Below are positions 44,890 to 55,039 of a DNA stretch of 64,000 nt, one piece after another. The notes under the pieces were generated by a model. The model searched no databases. It was given only the letters and a program-made list of their open reading frames with translations, and had not been told where the DNA came from. The stretch covers positions 68,060,314 through 68,124,313 of the forward strand of contig CM051521.1 of NCBI GenBank assembly GCA_028015205.1, in the 5' to 3' direction. The stretch is from Mytilisepta virgata (lineage: Eukaryota > Mollusca > Bivalvia > Mytilida > Mytilidae). Every line of letters begins with the position of its first letter. The stretch's first letter is position 1. A program made the position numbers and the translations under genes.

Positions 44890-45180
44890 GTCAAGCATGG
44901 CACATCCGGGTACCAGATAGTACCTGACGTCACTTCCGTAAACAAAAATGGGAAAATGGCGGAAAAACATTACTTCCGGTTGTGCATGCGCGCAAAATAC
45001 TTCCGGGTACTTCCGGTTCCGATCACGCATGCGTCTAGGTCCTGGCACGTGACTTAGTCACTTCCTTAAACAAATGGCGGAAAGCCCACCATTTCCGGTA
45101 CTCCCGGTTCCATTCACGTGACTTCCGGTTCCTGTGACGTAATTCCCTCTTCCGGTGACGTCATTTCCGGCACCTCCTCA
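44890..45180 (-). promoter_or_regulatory. ETS/CRE/NRF1/YY1-like cluster in foldback copy 2
   Basis: Keeps TGACGTCA (twice), TTACGTCA, GCGCATGCA, CACGTG (three times), ATGGCGGAAA (twice) and about nine GGAA/TTCC ETS words in the same order as 38,325-38,630, although the spacers have diverged. Confidence 0.55.
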
Positions 45181-45648
45181 GCACCTCCTCAAATAATAAT
45201 TTAGAACCGCATATATACTACTGTCACGAAATACACCAGCGACAAATAGTTTATTATTTCCGACATGGGAAGATTTGCTAGCTTGTTGGGTGAAGATCTG
45301 AAATTGTACAGACTTGAAATGTCAGGTGTATTGTCCATAAGTCCTGAACATTTATTCTAAGGCTAATACATTCCTGTCAAGCAATACCGCATTGAATAAA
45401 TATTAAAATTTGAATAAAACTGTCAGCGTAACGGAATACTGATAAGAACATATAAAAGTTTTTCGGATCAATTTAAAGATATAAAACAACTTTTTATAAT
45501 GAATAATAAAATATATCCCAAACATTAAGGTTTTTTTAATCTGCTGTATTCGGGGATTTGATCATAGATAAAAACAATGGAGGCTGTTTTGAATAAACCA
45601 TATCTTTAAATTCCTAATTTCCATTGCTTGTATTAAACCCTCCTTCCC

Positions 45649-45976
45649 TATAATTCCAATTTTGTTTTCAAAACATCATATGCAGTAATTTCATTGGCTG
45701 ACAACAAAGGTAAAAATCTTATAACTTTATAAATTTCGTTCATGTTCATAAAATGCATGAGGAAAATGTAAATTTAATATTGAAAACGTCATATTTCTGC
45801 ATTACTTTGGAACCATAAGTAATAAAGGTTATTTTTACGGAATTTATCAATGTATAAATGCGGGTTTATCACTCACAAACTTTGCATAAAGTCCTTCAGA
45901 CTTTATTAAGTTTGTAAGTGAATCACCCGAGTTTACACATTGATAAATTCAATCATAATAACCTTTATTACTATAA
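45649..45976. mobile_element. ~323-bp hairpin element inserted in the Helitron tail
   Basis: The related tail at 12.9 kb lacks this stretch. CTATAA flanks both sides (45,648-45,653 and 45,971-45,976), consistent with a target duplication. Its right half is a 155-bp foldback (45,818-45,972; arms start AGTAATAAAGGTTAT) around the loop CTTCA. Confidence 0.7.
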
Positions 45977-46159
45977 CATTTCTCAATTAATACTGGTTCC
46001 TTTGATGAACATTGACAGATAACAGATTTGCCTGGAGTTTATTTCATTTCTACTTCTTTTAGGGATAGAAGAAGTTTCACTGGGCTACAAAAAAATACAT
46101 AATATTTTGGATCCTCTACGTATCCGTCGGTATCGGTGCAAATTTTATTTTCTGTAACA

Positions 46160-46630
46160 TTAAAAAAACTTTCGTTTGTAAAATAATACAAGAGCCTTCT
46201 GCTCGATACACACCACTTTATGGAGAGAAATATTCACTCCTAACAAATCAATATTAGCAGAAAAGCTATGATCCTCCTTCTGTCGTTGGAAAATACACCA
46301 GCTGTGTATATTCGTAATCATCAAGCATCTTAACAAGTCTGTTTTCTCTACAATCAATAGAATTGCAGTTGAAGTCTCCGACAATAACAGATGGGGAGAA
46401 AGTTCTTGAATCTCTCGTAATAGGTGTTTGAAGTTTTCCATGAAAAGTTGTAGAGTATATGAAAGCGGCCTGTATACTTTTGTGATGACTGCATTGTTGA
46501 CAAAAACACAGACAGCTTCCAAATTGTGTGCTCTGAATGTGCATTTTTTTGCAGATGGGTCTGCTTTACAAACATTACTACTCCACCTCTGTCCATGTTT
46601 GCTGTTTTTGATAATAAACTAGTACGGTCT
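46160..46630 (-). pseudogene. Helitron endonuclease domain (EEP type), C-terminal part
   Basis: Continues from the helicase ORF. DVICLTETWLSNHH (46,750-46,700, at the end of the helicase frame) carries the catalytic Glu region. RGGVVMFVKQTH and VGDFNCNSIDCRENRL (GDFN motif) follow in other frames. Three frame breaks lie near 46,620, 46,540 and 46,280. EEP endonucleases nick DNA in non-LTR elements; Helentrons carry such a domain. The His-containing end motif was not found. Confidence 0.75.
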
Positions 46631-48130
46631 TAGGCATCAGAACGTAATAAATTATAGAATGTATACTCAGAATACAAGTTTGTAGGAATTGTGTGGTGGT
46701 TTGATAACCAAGTTTCTGTTAAACAAATAACATCAGCCGTTTTAAACTGTTTCATAGCTTTCAGATCAGACAAATGTGGTAAGAATCCTTCCGTGTTGTG
46801 ATGAACAAATAAAAAAGTGTCACATGATTCTTGTTCAGGTTTTTGTGGCAGGAAAGTAGGCATCTGTTGTATAGCTTCTCTGATATTACTGGAACAATAT
46901 ATGGTATCTGGGTCAAAGTCTAAAATGTGCAGACCTGATAATGAGGTGGCTCTAAATAAGGCTACATAAGCCATTCCAGGTTGGAAAATTTTCTGCGTAG
47001 ATATATCTATCTGTTTCACCGTCATATTTGCACTTTGTGAATGGTAGCAACCCATGCAAGTTTCAATGGCAGCTGTTTTCTGGTTGCTCTTTTGCCATAT
47101 AGAGAGTCTTGAAATGGCATTATCCTTACTGAACCTTGAAGTGATGGTTGAGTGATATTGTTTTTTTTTCATGTGGTTTTGTCCAATTTTACTGTTGTCA
47201 AATTTAACATAAACTGCAGGGAGTTCACCTGATGTTTGTAAATCTACACCTATCACAGATGCAAAAGCACCATTGACCAATCCATCATCTGTATCTATGT
47301 TTCTGGTTAGCATCACCTTGCTCCTATTGCTATTTTTACTTCTGTTTGTAAAACCTCTGGTGTGCAAGAGACATATGGCTGGTCTTTTAGTCTTAGATGT
47401 CCAGTAGCTATATCTGAGAAGAAGTCTTTTCCCACAATTTACTTCCTTATTAGCAGGATATATATGGAGAGCATTCATAAAGTTCTCTGATGATTTTGTG
47501 TTAGAAGCTTCAGTTAATGCTTTCAAGTCATTTTCTTGCAATGGTTTCCCACGAGCATGAACTCTAAGTCTATTCAGCATTTCAACAAAAAAGCTATCAT
47601 CTTTCTGATGCATTACTACTTTGAGATTAACAATGGAGAAGCATCCATTCCATAAGTCCAGAAAATTTAATTCTTTTGTTGAATAAAGAGGACGTCCTCT
47701 TACTGGAGGCAACAGGTAGAAGTCTCCTACAGCTAGTATTGATACATTTCCAAAGGTTTGATTTGAATGTTTGATCTGTGATAAACGGCCATGAACATGA
47801 TGAATATAAGTCAGAATTGTTTGGTTAACCATGGAAATTTCATCAATTATTAAAATTTGTAAATCTTTGTATTTACTTCTGAGTGTTAAGTAAATTTTCT
47901 CTCAAAGGCTGATAAGGTAATGTTACGTTTTTGTTTGCTAATGCTGAATGAATGGTCATGCCGTGAATGTTGAATGCAACTGTACCAGTTGGTGCCGTAA
48001 GTAACACAGAAACAGAATCAGGTGTACTAGAACATTTGGATAAAATTATTGTTGTTTGTTTCATGCTAGATGCATCGTATCAGATGTGACTTTTCTGTAC
48101 CAGCTCCTCCTGTAAGAACAACAAAGAAAG
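46630..48130 (-). pseudogene. Helitron PIF1-like helicase domain
   Basis: Motif I reads LTGGAGTEKSHL (codons 48,110-48,087), with Glu for the invariant Gly of GKS. Motif Ia is LLTAPTGTVAFNIHGMTIHS, Walker B is ILIIDEISMV (across 47,832), and motif III is VGDFYLLPPVRG. Later motifs include GMAYVALFRATSLSGLHIL (motif VI region). 47832-46630 is open for 400 residues; short breaks occur at 48,064 and 47,870. PIF1 helicases unwind DNA during rolling-circle transposition. The Walker A change alone would abolish ATP binding. Confidence 0.88.
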
Positions 48131-51100
48131 GTTCAGGTTTATTATTCCAGAGAACATCAAGACTCCATGCTCTGATTTTGTAAAACAACTGCTGCTGGAT
48201 ATCATTCATATTCCGCAGTGAGTCTGCTATTTGTTTTTGAGAAACCTTTGGAGGTTCATAATGGAAAGAACAGTTTTCAGTTTTTTTTCCTGATATCTGA
48301 GTTCAGGAATTTCTTCTTTTAATTCATTCACTTCAACTTGTTTCTCCAACTGTGTTTCTATTCTATCAACCTCTGTCTCAGAAGCTACTGATGCCCATGG
48401 TGTTTCCTCTATCTTTCCTTCCTGTACATCTTCCCAAGCTTTTTCTAAAGTTTCAGAATTAATTTGAAAATGATGTTCAATAAAGTGGAAACTTTCTGAC
48501 CATAAAACCAACCATTTGTCACAAACTCTTTATAAGATACTATAGACTCTTTATAAGATACTACAAACTCTTTATAAGATACTACACCAGAGGGTAATGT
48601 AATGGAACTTCTGTGATGTAACAATAGTTGTGCCAAAGAGAGATAATATTCTTCAGGATTTTTTCTGGGTCAAATTTTGGATATCTTATTACTGCTACTT
48701 TGTCTTCTTGTCTTTGTTTAATATAACCAAGGTCATTCTGAAGCTGGAAAACTGTTGATGATGTTGATGATTTTGGCTTATCAGATTCAGATAGTAAAAA
48801 GAATTTGGACCCAAACTCTGCCAAAAACATGTTATTAAAATGTGGAAGATTTGGTCTGGCATAGTATTTGTCATGGATTGATAGAATCCAAATATTGGAA
48901 TCATCTCCTCCTCCTTGTCTGGATCGTGATCTTATTACACTAATTGGCAAGATCATTTTGTAAATTTTGTTACCCGTTGGTATAAATACAGTTTCTCTTG
49001 TACACTGCTTCAAATGCATGCCACAGGCACGATAGACTGCCTCCTGTGCAGACACCTCACGGTTTTGTACATAGACATTCCCAATTTGTCTCATAGCTGA
49101 TGCAGCGTGTGTGTTGCCTTCATTGGCCTCTTCGTTTGCATTCTGCAGTAAATCTCCAAGCTCTGATTCTGACTTGCTAATGTAGGATAATATATAAGCA
49201 ATACAGGCATACGCATCTGTTACAAACTGAATATCTAAGTTAGCATTCCATGCACAAAGGATGTGTCCATTATAGTTGTTGACCCACATGTCTGACAGTT
49301 GTCGTTTTATATAAACAGTGTTTCGTGTTGTAACATTTATTAAACATTGTTTGAATTGCTGGTATGTTACATTTGTCAGCTGTAGTATATCTGACATGGT
49401 ATAGTGTTTCATCTGCACATGAAATAAGTGTCCATATGTCTCGGACATTGTGTTCGGAGTTTCTATTGGCTTTTCTTGTTGATCTACTGTTTTTGGCGGA
49501 CTTCTAACTTTTTCATGTTTCTGAACAGGATCAGCTCTAGCTATAAATGTTTTCTGAACAGGTGGTCTTGGAAAGTTAAAGCGACATTTTGAAGAATATT
49601 TCTTACAGGTCTTGGAATGTGTCTTTTTGTGAAGTTGAACTGCAGATACAATGTCAGAGAGTTCTGGGTCAATGTCTTTGTCAGGCATGGTGCAAGTTAT
49701 GTATTCATCTATGAAATTGCAAATCTCTTCATCAGTGTTTTGGTTAAATTTTGGAGCATCTTTGATCCAGAGAAGAGCATGAATATGAGGAGATCCACGC
49801 TGCTGGAATTCAATACGGTAAAAAAGTCAACTTTGCCTAAAGGATGAGAAGAAGACATGATAAGGTCTCTGAAAAATGCTTTTACACGATGGTCAAACAT
49901 TCTAGCACACATAACAGGGTTGTCTGCAATCAATGAGCGCGACCATTCCAGATCTGTTGGTTGTCTGTTTTCATTGTTTAAGTAAAGTAATGTTTCTAGT
50001 ACTTCAGGCCATCTGTTATCTGCAGATGAAAATGTTACAAACCAGGTTGGAATGCCAATCTGCTGAATCCTTGCAATTAAATCTTTCATTGTCCGTTGCC
50101 ACTAAAGTGGTGTTCCACGAACAGGTTGTAAAAATCTAAAGCCAATGTCAGATTTTAAAATATTTTGAATATGATCTGTATCTAGTAACATTGATGCTGT
50201 AACAGGTTTTCCGGCTCCTGTTGTGTGTTTGCCTTTCCGCGGTGCTAATGATATATTTGAAGAAATGTTGATGATTTCTGTGACATACTGAGCAAAGAAA
50301 ATAACTTCTTTGTTGGAATCAAATCTACTGTCAGCTGAAAATAACCTCACATTAAAGTATTTTGCCAAAGGTCTGTCCATCATCTAATGTTTCAGGTTCT
50401 TCATCATCACTATCAGTGTTGCTAAATTCTGAATCTTGTTGAATTAAATCGTAATCCGTATTGGTAAAAATCCAGGATGCGTCTTCTCTGATGTTTTCAT
50501 ACCATTTATTGTTTTCTATTAGATATTTTATAGCTTCCATTAAACGAGAGGGGTTAATCCATCTAAATCTATAATAACCTTTATATGAAGACTTGCGTTT
50601 GAGTTTGACCTTGATCAGTTGTGAATCATTGATGTTCCGTGGCAAACTAGTAGCCACACTTCTGAGGTCTGATGGAACATTGACCACTGGTCCTTGAGTT
50701 TCATTAATGGTATTCCTAATGAAATCAGCTGGCTTTCTAAATCATTGAGGTTTGCTAATTCTGTTGGTATGGGAGTTAAATAAAGGTTGTTGGCATGTGC
50801 TTGTGGTGGCATCTCTCCTTTTGCCAAGTGACTGTGACATGTATAGCATATCCATTGTTTATCGTTTGTGCTATTTTTACCCAAAAATTTTCTGGGCATC
50901 TATTTTGTTGACAGTTGGATCAAAGAAACTGCGAAAACATTTTTCAGCTGGTGTATTCAGTTTTCCATCAAAAAAGTAGTTTGATTTATGACACTCTTTC
51001 ACCTGTGTTCTAAATAAGACCCTAATGCAGACTGTGCTGATATACTTTGGTGTACTCTTAATACTGTTTTGAAATATTTTTAGTGATTTCAATACAGATT

Positions 51101-51300
51101 GCCTGTCAACAGATACCCTTTGTTTTTTCCTTTCTTGTACTTCAATACTTTTATGGTACTGGTATCTAAGGAATGTCTTTATTCTAAGTTTAAAAAGTGG
51201 ATTTGATGCATACTTTTTAATTGATGAAGCCTTTACATTGTTTCTGAATGAAGCTACTCTTTTGAATAAGATTTACTGTACTGCTTAACTTTCATTTTAT
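48131..51300 (-). pseudogene. Helitron N-terminal and Rep (HUH) region
   Basis: N-terminal zinc-finger-like segment WICYTCHSHLAKGEMPPQA and a conserved block (RFRWINPSRLMEAIKYLIEN). Rep follows: TWFVTFSSADNRWPEVLE, HUH motif RGSPHIHALLWIKD (His codons at 49,787-49,779) and the Tyr motif AYILSYISKSE (49,200-49,168). Breaks: an in-frame TAG at about 50,117 (GTPL-stop-WQR), a one-base loss in a T run at about 49,817 just before the HUH motif, and frameshifts near 50,890, 50,680, 48,600 and 51,260. Rep nicks and joins DNA ends in rolling-circle transposition. Confidence 0.87.
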
Positions 51301-52246
51301 GAGATTTGTTTGTAGCATACTTCATCGTGCTATATTATTGTACTTTTCTCTTGTTTCCAATGTCTGTAGAATACTTCATCTTGCTATATTCTTGTACTTT
51401 TTTTCTTTGTCCAATGTCAGTAGCATACTTCATCTTGCTATATTCTTGTACTTTTTTCCTTTGTCCAATGTCAGTAGCATACTTCATCTTGTTATATTCT
51501 TGTACTTTTTTCCTTTGTCAAATGTCAGTAGCATACTTCATCTTGCTATATTCTTGTACTTTTTTCTTTGTCCAATGTCAGTAGCATACTTCATCTTGAT
51601 ATATTCTTGTACTTTTTTCCTTTGTCCAATGTCAGTAGCATACTTCATATTGCTATATTCTTGTACTTTTTTCCTTTGTCAAATGTCAGTAGCATACTTC
51701 ATCTTGCTATATTCTTGTACTTTTCTCCTTTGTCCAATGTCAGTAGCATACTTCATCTTGCTATATTCTTGTACTTTTTTCTTTGTCCAATGTCAGTAAC
51801 ACACTTCATCTTGCTATATTCTTGTACTTTTTTCTTTGTCCAATGTCAGTAACATACTTCATCTTGTTATATTCTTGTATTTTTTTCTTTGTCCAATGTC
51901 AGTAACATACTTCATCTTGCTATATTCTTGTACTTTTTTCTTTGTCAAATGTTAGTAGCATACTCCATCTTGCTATATTCTTGTACTTTTTTCCTTTGTC
52001 AAATGTCAGTAGCATACTTCATCTTGCTATATTCTTGTACTTTTTTCTTTGTCCAATGTCAGTAACATACTTCATCTTGCTATATTCTTGTACTTTTATC
52101 CTTTGTCCAGTGTCAGTAACATACTTCATCTTGCTATATTCTTGCACGTTTTTCCTTTGTCCAATGTCAGTAGCATATTTCATCTTGCTAAACAGTTGCA
52201 CCTTTCTTATTAATACGAAGTATACATAACATCTGTAAAGTTTCAT
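51300..52246 (-). pseudogene. Helitron N-terminal 18-residue repeat domain (minisatellite)
   Basis: Seventeen tandem 53-54-bp units. On the minus strand each encodes TDIGQRKKVQEYSKMKYA. The frame enters from an ATG at 52,246 and leads into ATNKSHKMKVKQYSK and then the Helitron N-terminus. Many units are 53 bp because a poly-T/poly-A run has lost one base (TTTTTTCC versus TTTTTTC), which breaks the frame repeatedly; the last unit also has a stop. The plus-strand frames rich in Phe/Leu/Tyr are mirror artefacts. Charged, lysine-rich repeats before Rep also occur in other animal Helitrons, as I recall. Confidence 0.75.
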
Positions 52247-52370
52247 TCTATTCCACTGTAAACTGTAGGAGATTTTGCGTTCACAAACTTTTGTGACGGA
52301 CGGACAGACGGACAGGACAAAAACAATATGTCTCCCCCTGGAAAGGTGTGAGACATAATTCTAACATTTC
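52247..52370 (+). repeat. dispersed repeat end with GACGGACGGACAGACGGAC
   Basis: TGTGACGGACGGACAGACGG followed by AAAACAATATGTCTCCCCCT, a motif combination frequent at the ends of bivalve dispersed repeats. It may be the Helitron 5' flank or an older insertion. Confidence 0.5.
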
Positions 52371-52629
52371 CAAAAACAATATCTCCTGTAAGAAATCATG
52401 TCACATAAGCCCTTCCAAAGTAAGGAGTTGTGGACACTATGGTTTTTGTGATGTTTTGTTGACTTTTGTTTTCATTTATAACCATTTTGGTATGAGGTGT
52501 TTGGTTTAACATGTACACGTTTTATTTATTGGGGTGATTTAGAGCTTACCACAAGGAATGGCGTTCCACCCTTTTTTGAAGGGCTTGTGGGAATCTTTAA
52601 TTTTTTTATTTCATTCTGTATCTAAAGAA

Positions 52630-52745
52630 TATATATAAGTGAAAGAAGATGTGGTATGATTGTTAATGAGACAACACTCAACAAAGAGTAGAACAAAAAG
52701 TATATCAAACAATGATAGGTCACCCTATGGCCTTCAAAAATGAGA
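52630..52745 (+). repeat. short dispersed repeat of the mytilid GAAGATGTGGTATGATTG family
   Basis: GAAGATGTGGTATGATTGTT, AATGAGACAACACTCAACAA and ATAGGTCACCCTATGGCCTT are in the order I associate with a very abundant Mytilus short repeat. Confidence 0.65.
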
Positions 52746-54569
52746 AAAGCTATTATATTTGTTTAATTACCTCACTTCTTGCCTGTTCAATTGGGTAACC
52801 GGAAGTCCCTTTTTGGCCAAAATGTAATCAGTCTCTGATCAGTGACCTTGCGCGTCGAACGGACTATTTCGTGCACTTTGCGACGTCGAAGCAGTGGCAT
52901 ACGGAAGTCGACACGTCATGTTCAGTGAGCTATATCATCGGTTCTATCCATCGGATTCTTTCTAATTTTGACAACCCGTTCCAAGCATTCAATTTTACCA
53001 TTCTCTGAAATTTTTGTACACTTTAGATATTTAATTTCTCTTCAGGAACCATTTCTTGGCCAATTTTCGAGTGCAAAAAATTGACTGGAGCAGTTCGAAT
53101 GACGTGTAAATAAATTTGGTACAAAAAAATGTTTTCTCACGAATCACTATGATTTTTTGCACATCAAATCTGGGGAATATTTTCAACATTTTCTGATATA
53201 TTTAGAGATGAGATTCTCGAAAAAACAAAAAAGTGTACAAAATTTAAAATTATGTCCCCCCAAAAAGCTTTTTTTATTTGCTTTCTATCCATTCGTTCAT
53301 TTTATTAGTATTATTACTATTTTGCGATATACCAAAAAACACGAATGAAAATTCATTGCATAAAGAAACAAAATAACACTTTTATATTGCATCTTTAACA
53401 GGTTTTTTCTGTCTAAGTAATAGCAAGTATCGGTTCAGGGTATGATCTTGACAGGTGGACAGCTACGGCGCGTTCATATAACGTTGAGGTACACAAACCG
53501 CCCAGGCCGCACATAAAATACTGCTGGAAAATTTGCTTCTGCGAGTAAGAAAATCAATTTGACCTTTTTGTAATATTCGTAAACAGACGCAACTTTTGGG
53601 TATAAAATGGAAATGATAAATTAATCAGATGATAGCAAAATAAGGGTAAGAAGTTAGGATGAAACAGATCGGTCACCATCAAAGTTTGTGCGACGGACCG
53701 ATTTCAACTCATTAAAATCCACTGTATTTTTAACAAATGTGTTGTCTTGGTGTAGAAACATTCATATATCTGTGTTCTCAAATTTGTAACTTTAGCTCTT
53801 CTCTAATAACAGAAATATTCTGAATTTTCATGTCTTGTTTGAATGTGCTTACTTCCGCCATTTTTGTTATGACAACATTTAAGTTCGATAACTTGCACAT
53901 GCAGGTGCGATAAAATGTAGAACGTCTTACATTACGAGTAGTTCCCCTTACAACACAAAACATCGTCAGGGATATTTACTGTATTGCACGGTTTAATACA
54001 AACATGTACTTAAATAGTTCCATATTTATTGTGTTAATAGTATGACAGACAAGTATAAAACTGTTTGCCATTAAAATGTTGATGCCCAAAAAATAATTTT
54101 AATGATGCAAATTAACTTTCTCACTTCTTTGCAACTTCCTTTCTTCCAAATTACACTTCATAGGTTCTGTCAATCCAAGTTATATTACATTTTTATTAAG
54201 CATACTTCATCCACTGTGTATTTACTCCAACTAGACAATATCAGTTCTTCATACATTTTTATGATTGTATCAGTTGTTAATTCAAAGCCCAAAATAGTAT
54301 CTGCACTGCAAACTAGATTGTTAAAATTCAAAAATAGTTTGTCAGATGCATAACTAGTATGGGAAAGACTTTACTGTACTGCAACTGGTCCCTGGAGCTG
54401 TATCCAAGCAGTTCTGCTCTTTTTGAAAGTCTGTCACTGGACATTGAAAGATTCCAGTTGATCTGATCAGCTGAGGTAGGTGCTTTAATTTCAGAGAGAT
54501 GTAATTGCACTATTTGGGGGGGGTGAGGGGATAGAAAGAACATTTTTACCCCATGTCAGGTTTGCCCTA
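52746..54569. other. intergenic, no gene supported
   Basis: 52,795-52,935 is less AT-rich with several CpG (GCGCGTCGAACGG; GCGACGTCGAAGC) and could be an unlinked promoter or repeat. The short open frames at 53,157-54,543 lack motifs. Confidence 0.45.
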
Positions 54570-54840
54570 AATGCTTTAGTTTTTGAAATTTAGACAAAAA
54601 CTGCAGTTTTACCCCTATGTTCTATTTAAGCCAAGCCAGCCATGTTGGTTGGCAGGCGGGGTGGGGTCATCAGACATTTTTTAAACTAGATATCCTAATG
54701 ATGCTTGTGGCCAAGTTTGGTTTAATTTGGCCCAGTAGTTTCGGAAGAGAAGATTTTTGTAAAAGTTAATGGACGACGATGGATGCCAAGTGATGAGAAA
54801 AGCTCAATTGACCCTATGGGTCAGGTGAGCTAAGTGACTT
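54570..54840 (+). repeat. bivalve dispersed repeat ending AAAAGCTCAATTGACCCTAT
   Basis: CCCAGTAGTTTCGGAAGAGA, AGTTAATGGACGACGATGGA, GCCAAGTGATGAGAAAAGCT and GGGTCAGGTGAGCTAA are in order, the consensus end of an abundant bivalve repeat. The reverse-strand relative is at 14.9-15.3 kb. Confidence 0.75.
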
Positions 54841-55039
54841 GATCATACCTAGGGTAAGTCAAAGAGTGAAATCATGCATGAAAAATCAATTTCATAAAAT
54901 CATAAATTTATTTTTTGTTATTTCAATAACTTAATTTATATGATATTTAGGATCACTATTTTCATATAAAGATATTTAAAATGTCATCTTTCAGATAAGT
55001 TAATTTTTTTTGTAAAAAATAATTCAATGCCTTAATGTT
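54841..55039. other. 5' flank of BEL element
   Basis: AT-rich. The last five bases before the LTR are ATGTT. The other flank is outside the window. Confidence 0.5.

Larger units (their letters stand above)
43884..45222 (-). mobile_element. second foldback element copy, inverted, truncated, with nested MITE
   Basis: Read on the minus strand from 45,222 it starts AGTAGTATATATGCGG and follows the left arm and unique part of 38,272-38,960. It then breaks off inside the first internal repeats (GAGCAGCGAAGAGCGG). The motif-rich arm is retained. A 614-bp MITE (44,196-44,809) interrupts it at the sequence corresponding to 38,697. Its right end abuts sequence homologous to 13.24 kb, giving the insertion point. 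Confidence 0.82.
45223..52246 (-). mobile_element. Helentron-type Helitron, near full length
   Basis: A minus-strand polyprotein with an N-terminal repeat domain, Rep (HUH and Tyr motifs), PIF1-like helicase and C-terminal endonuclease, followed by a non-coding tail of about 0.9 kb (46,150-45,223). A C-terminal endonuclease is a feature of the Helentron/Helitron2 group. A related tail at 12.1-13.2 kb shows the family is repeated. Exact termini were not resolved. Confidence 0.85.

Noticed and set aside
51300..52190. CRISPR-like regular repeat array
   Set aside because: Units are contiguous with no unique spacers, the context is eukaryotic, and the repeat is explained as coding sequence.
51299..52229. 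Plus-strand open frames rich in Phe/Leu/Tyr (IFLYFF repeats)
   Set aside because: They are complements of the minus-strand Helitron 18-residue repeat; the minus frame joins real Helitron protein and the plus frames join nothing.
52795..52935. CpG-richer stretch as a promoter or CpG island
   Set aside because: Too short, no gene follows on either strand, and no motif cluster comparable to the foldback arms.
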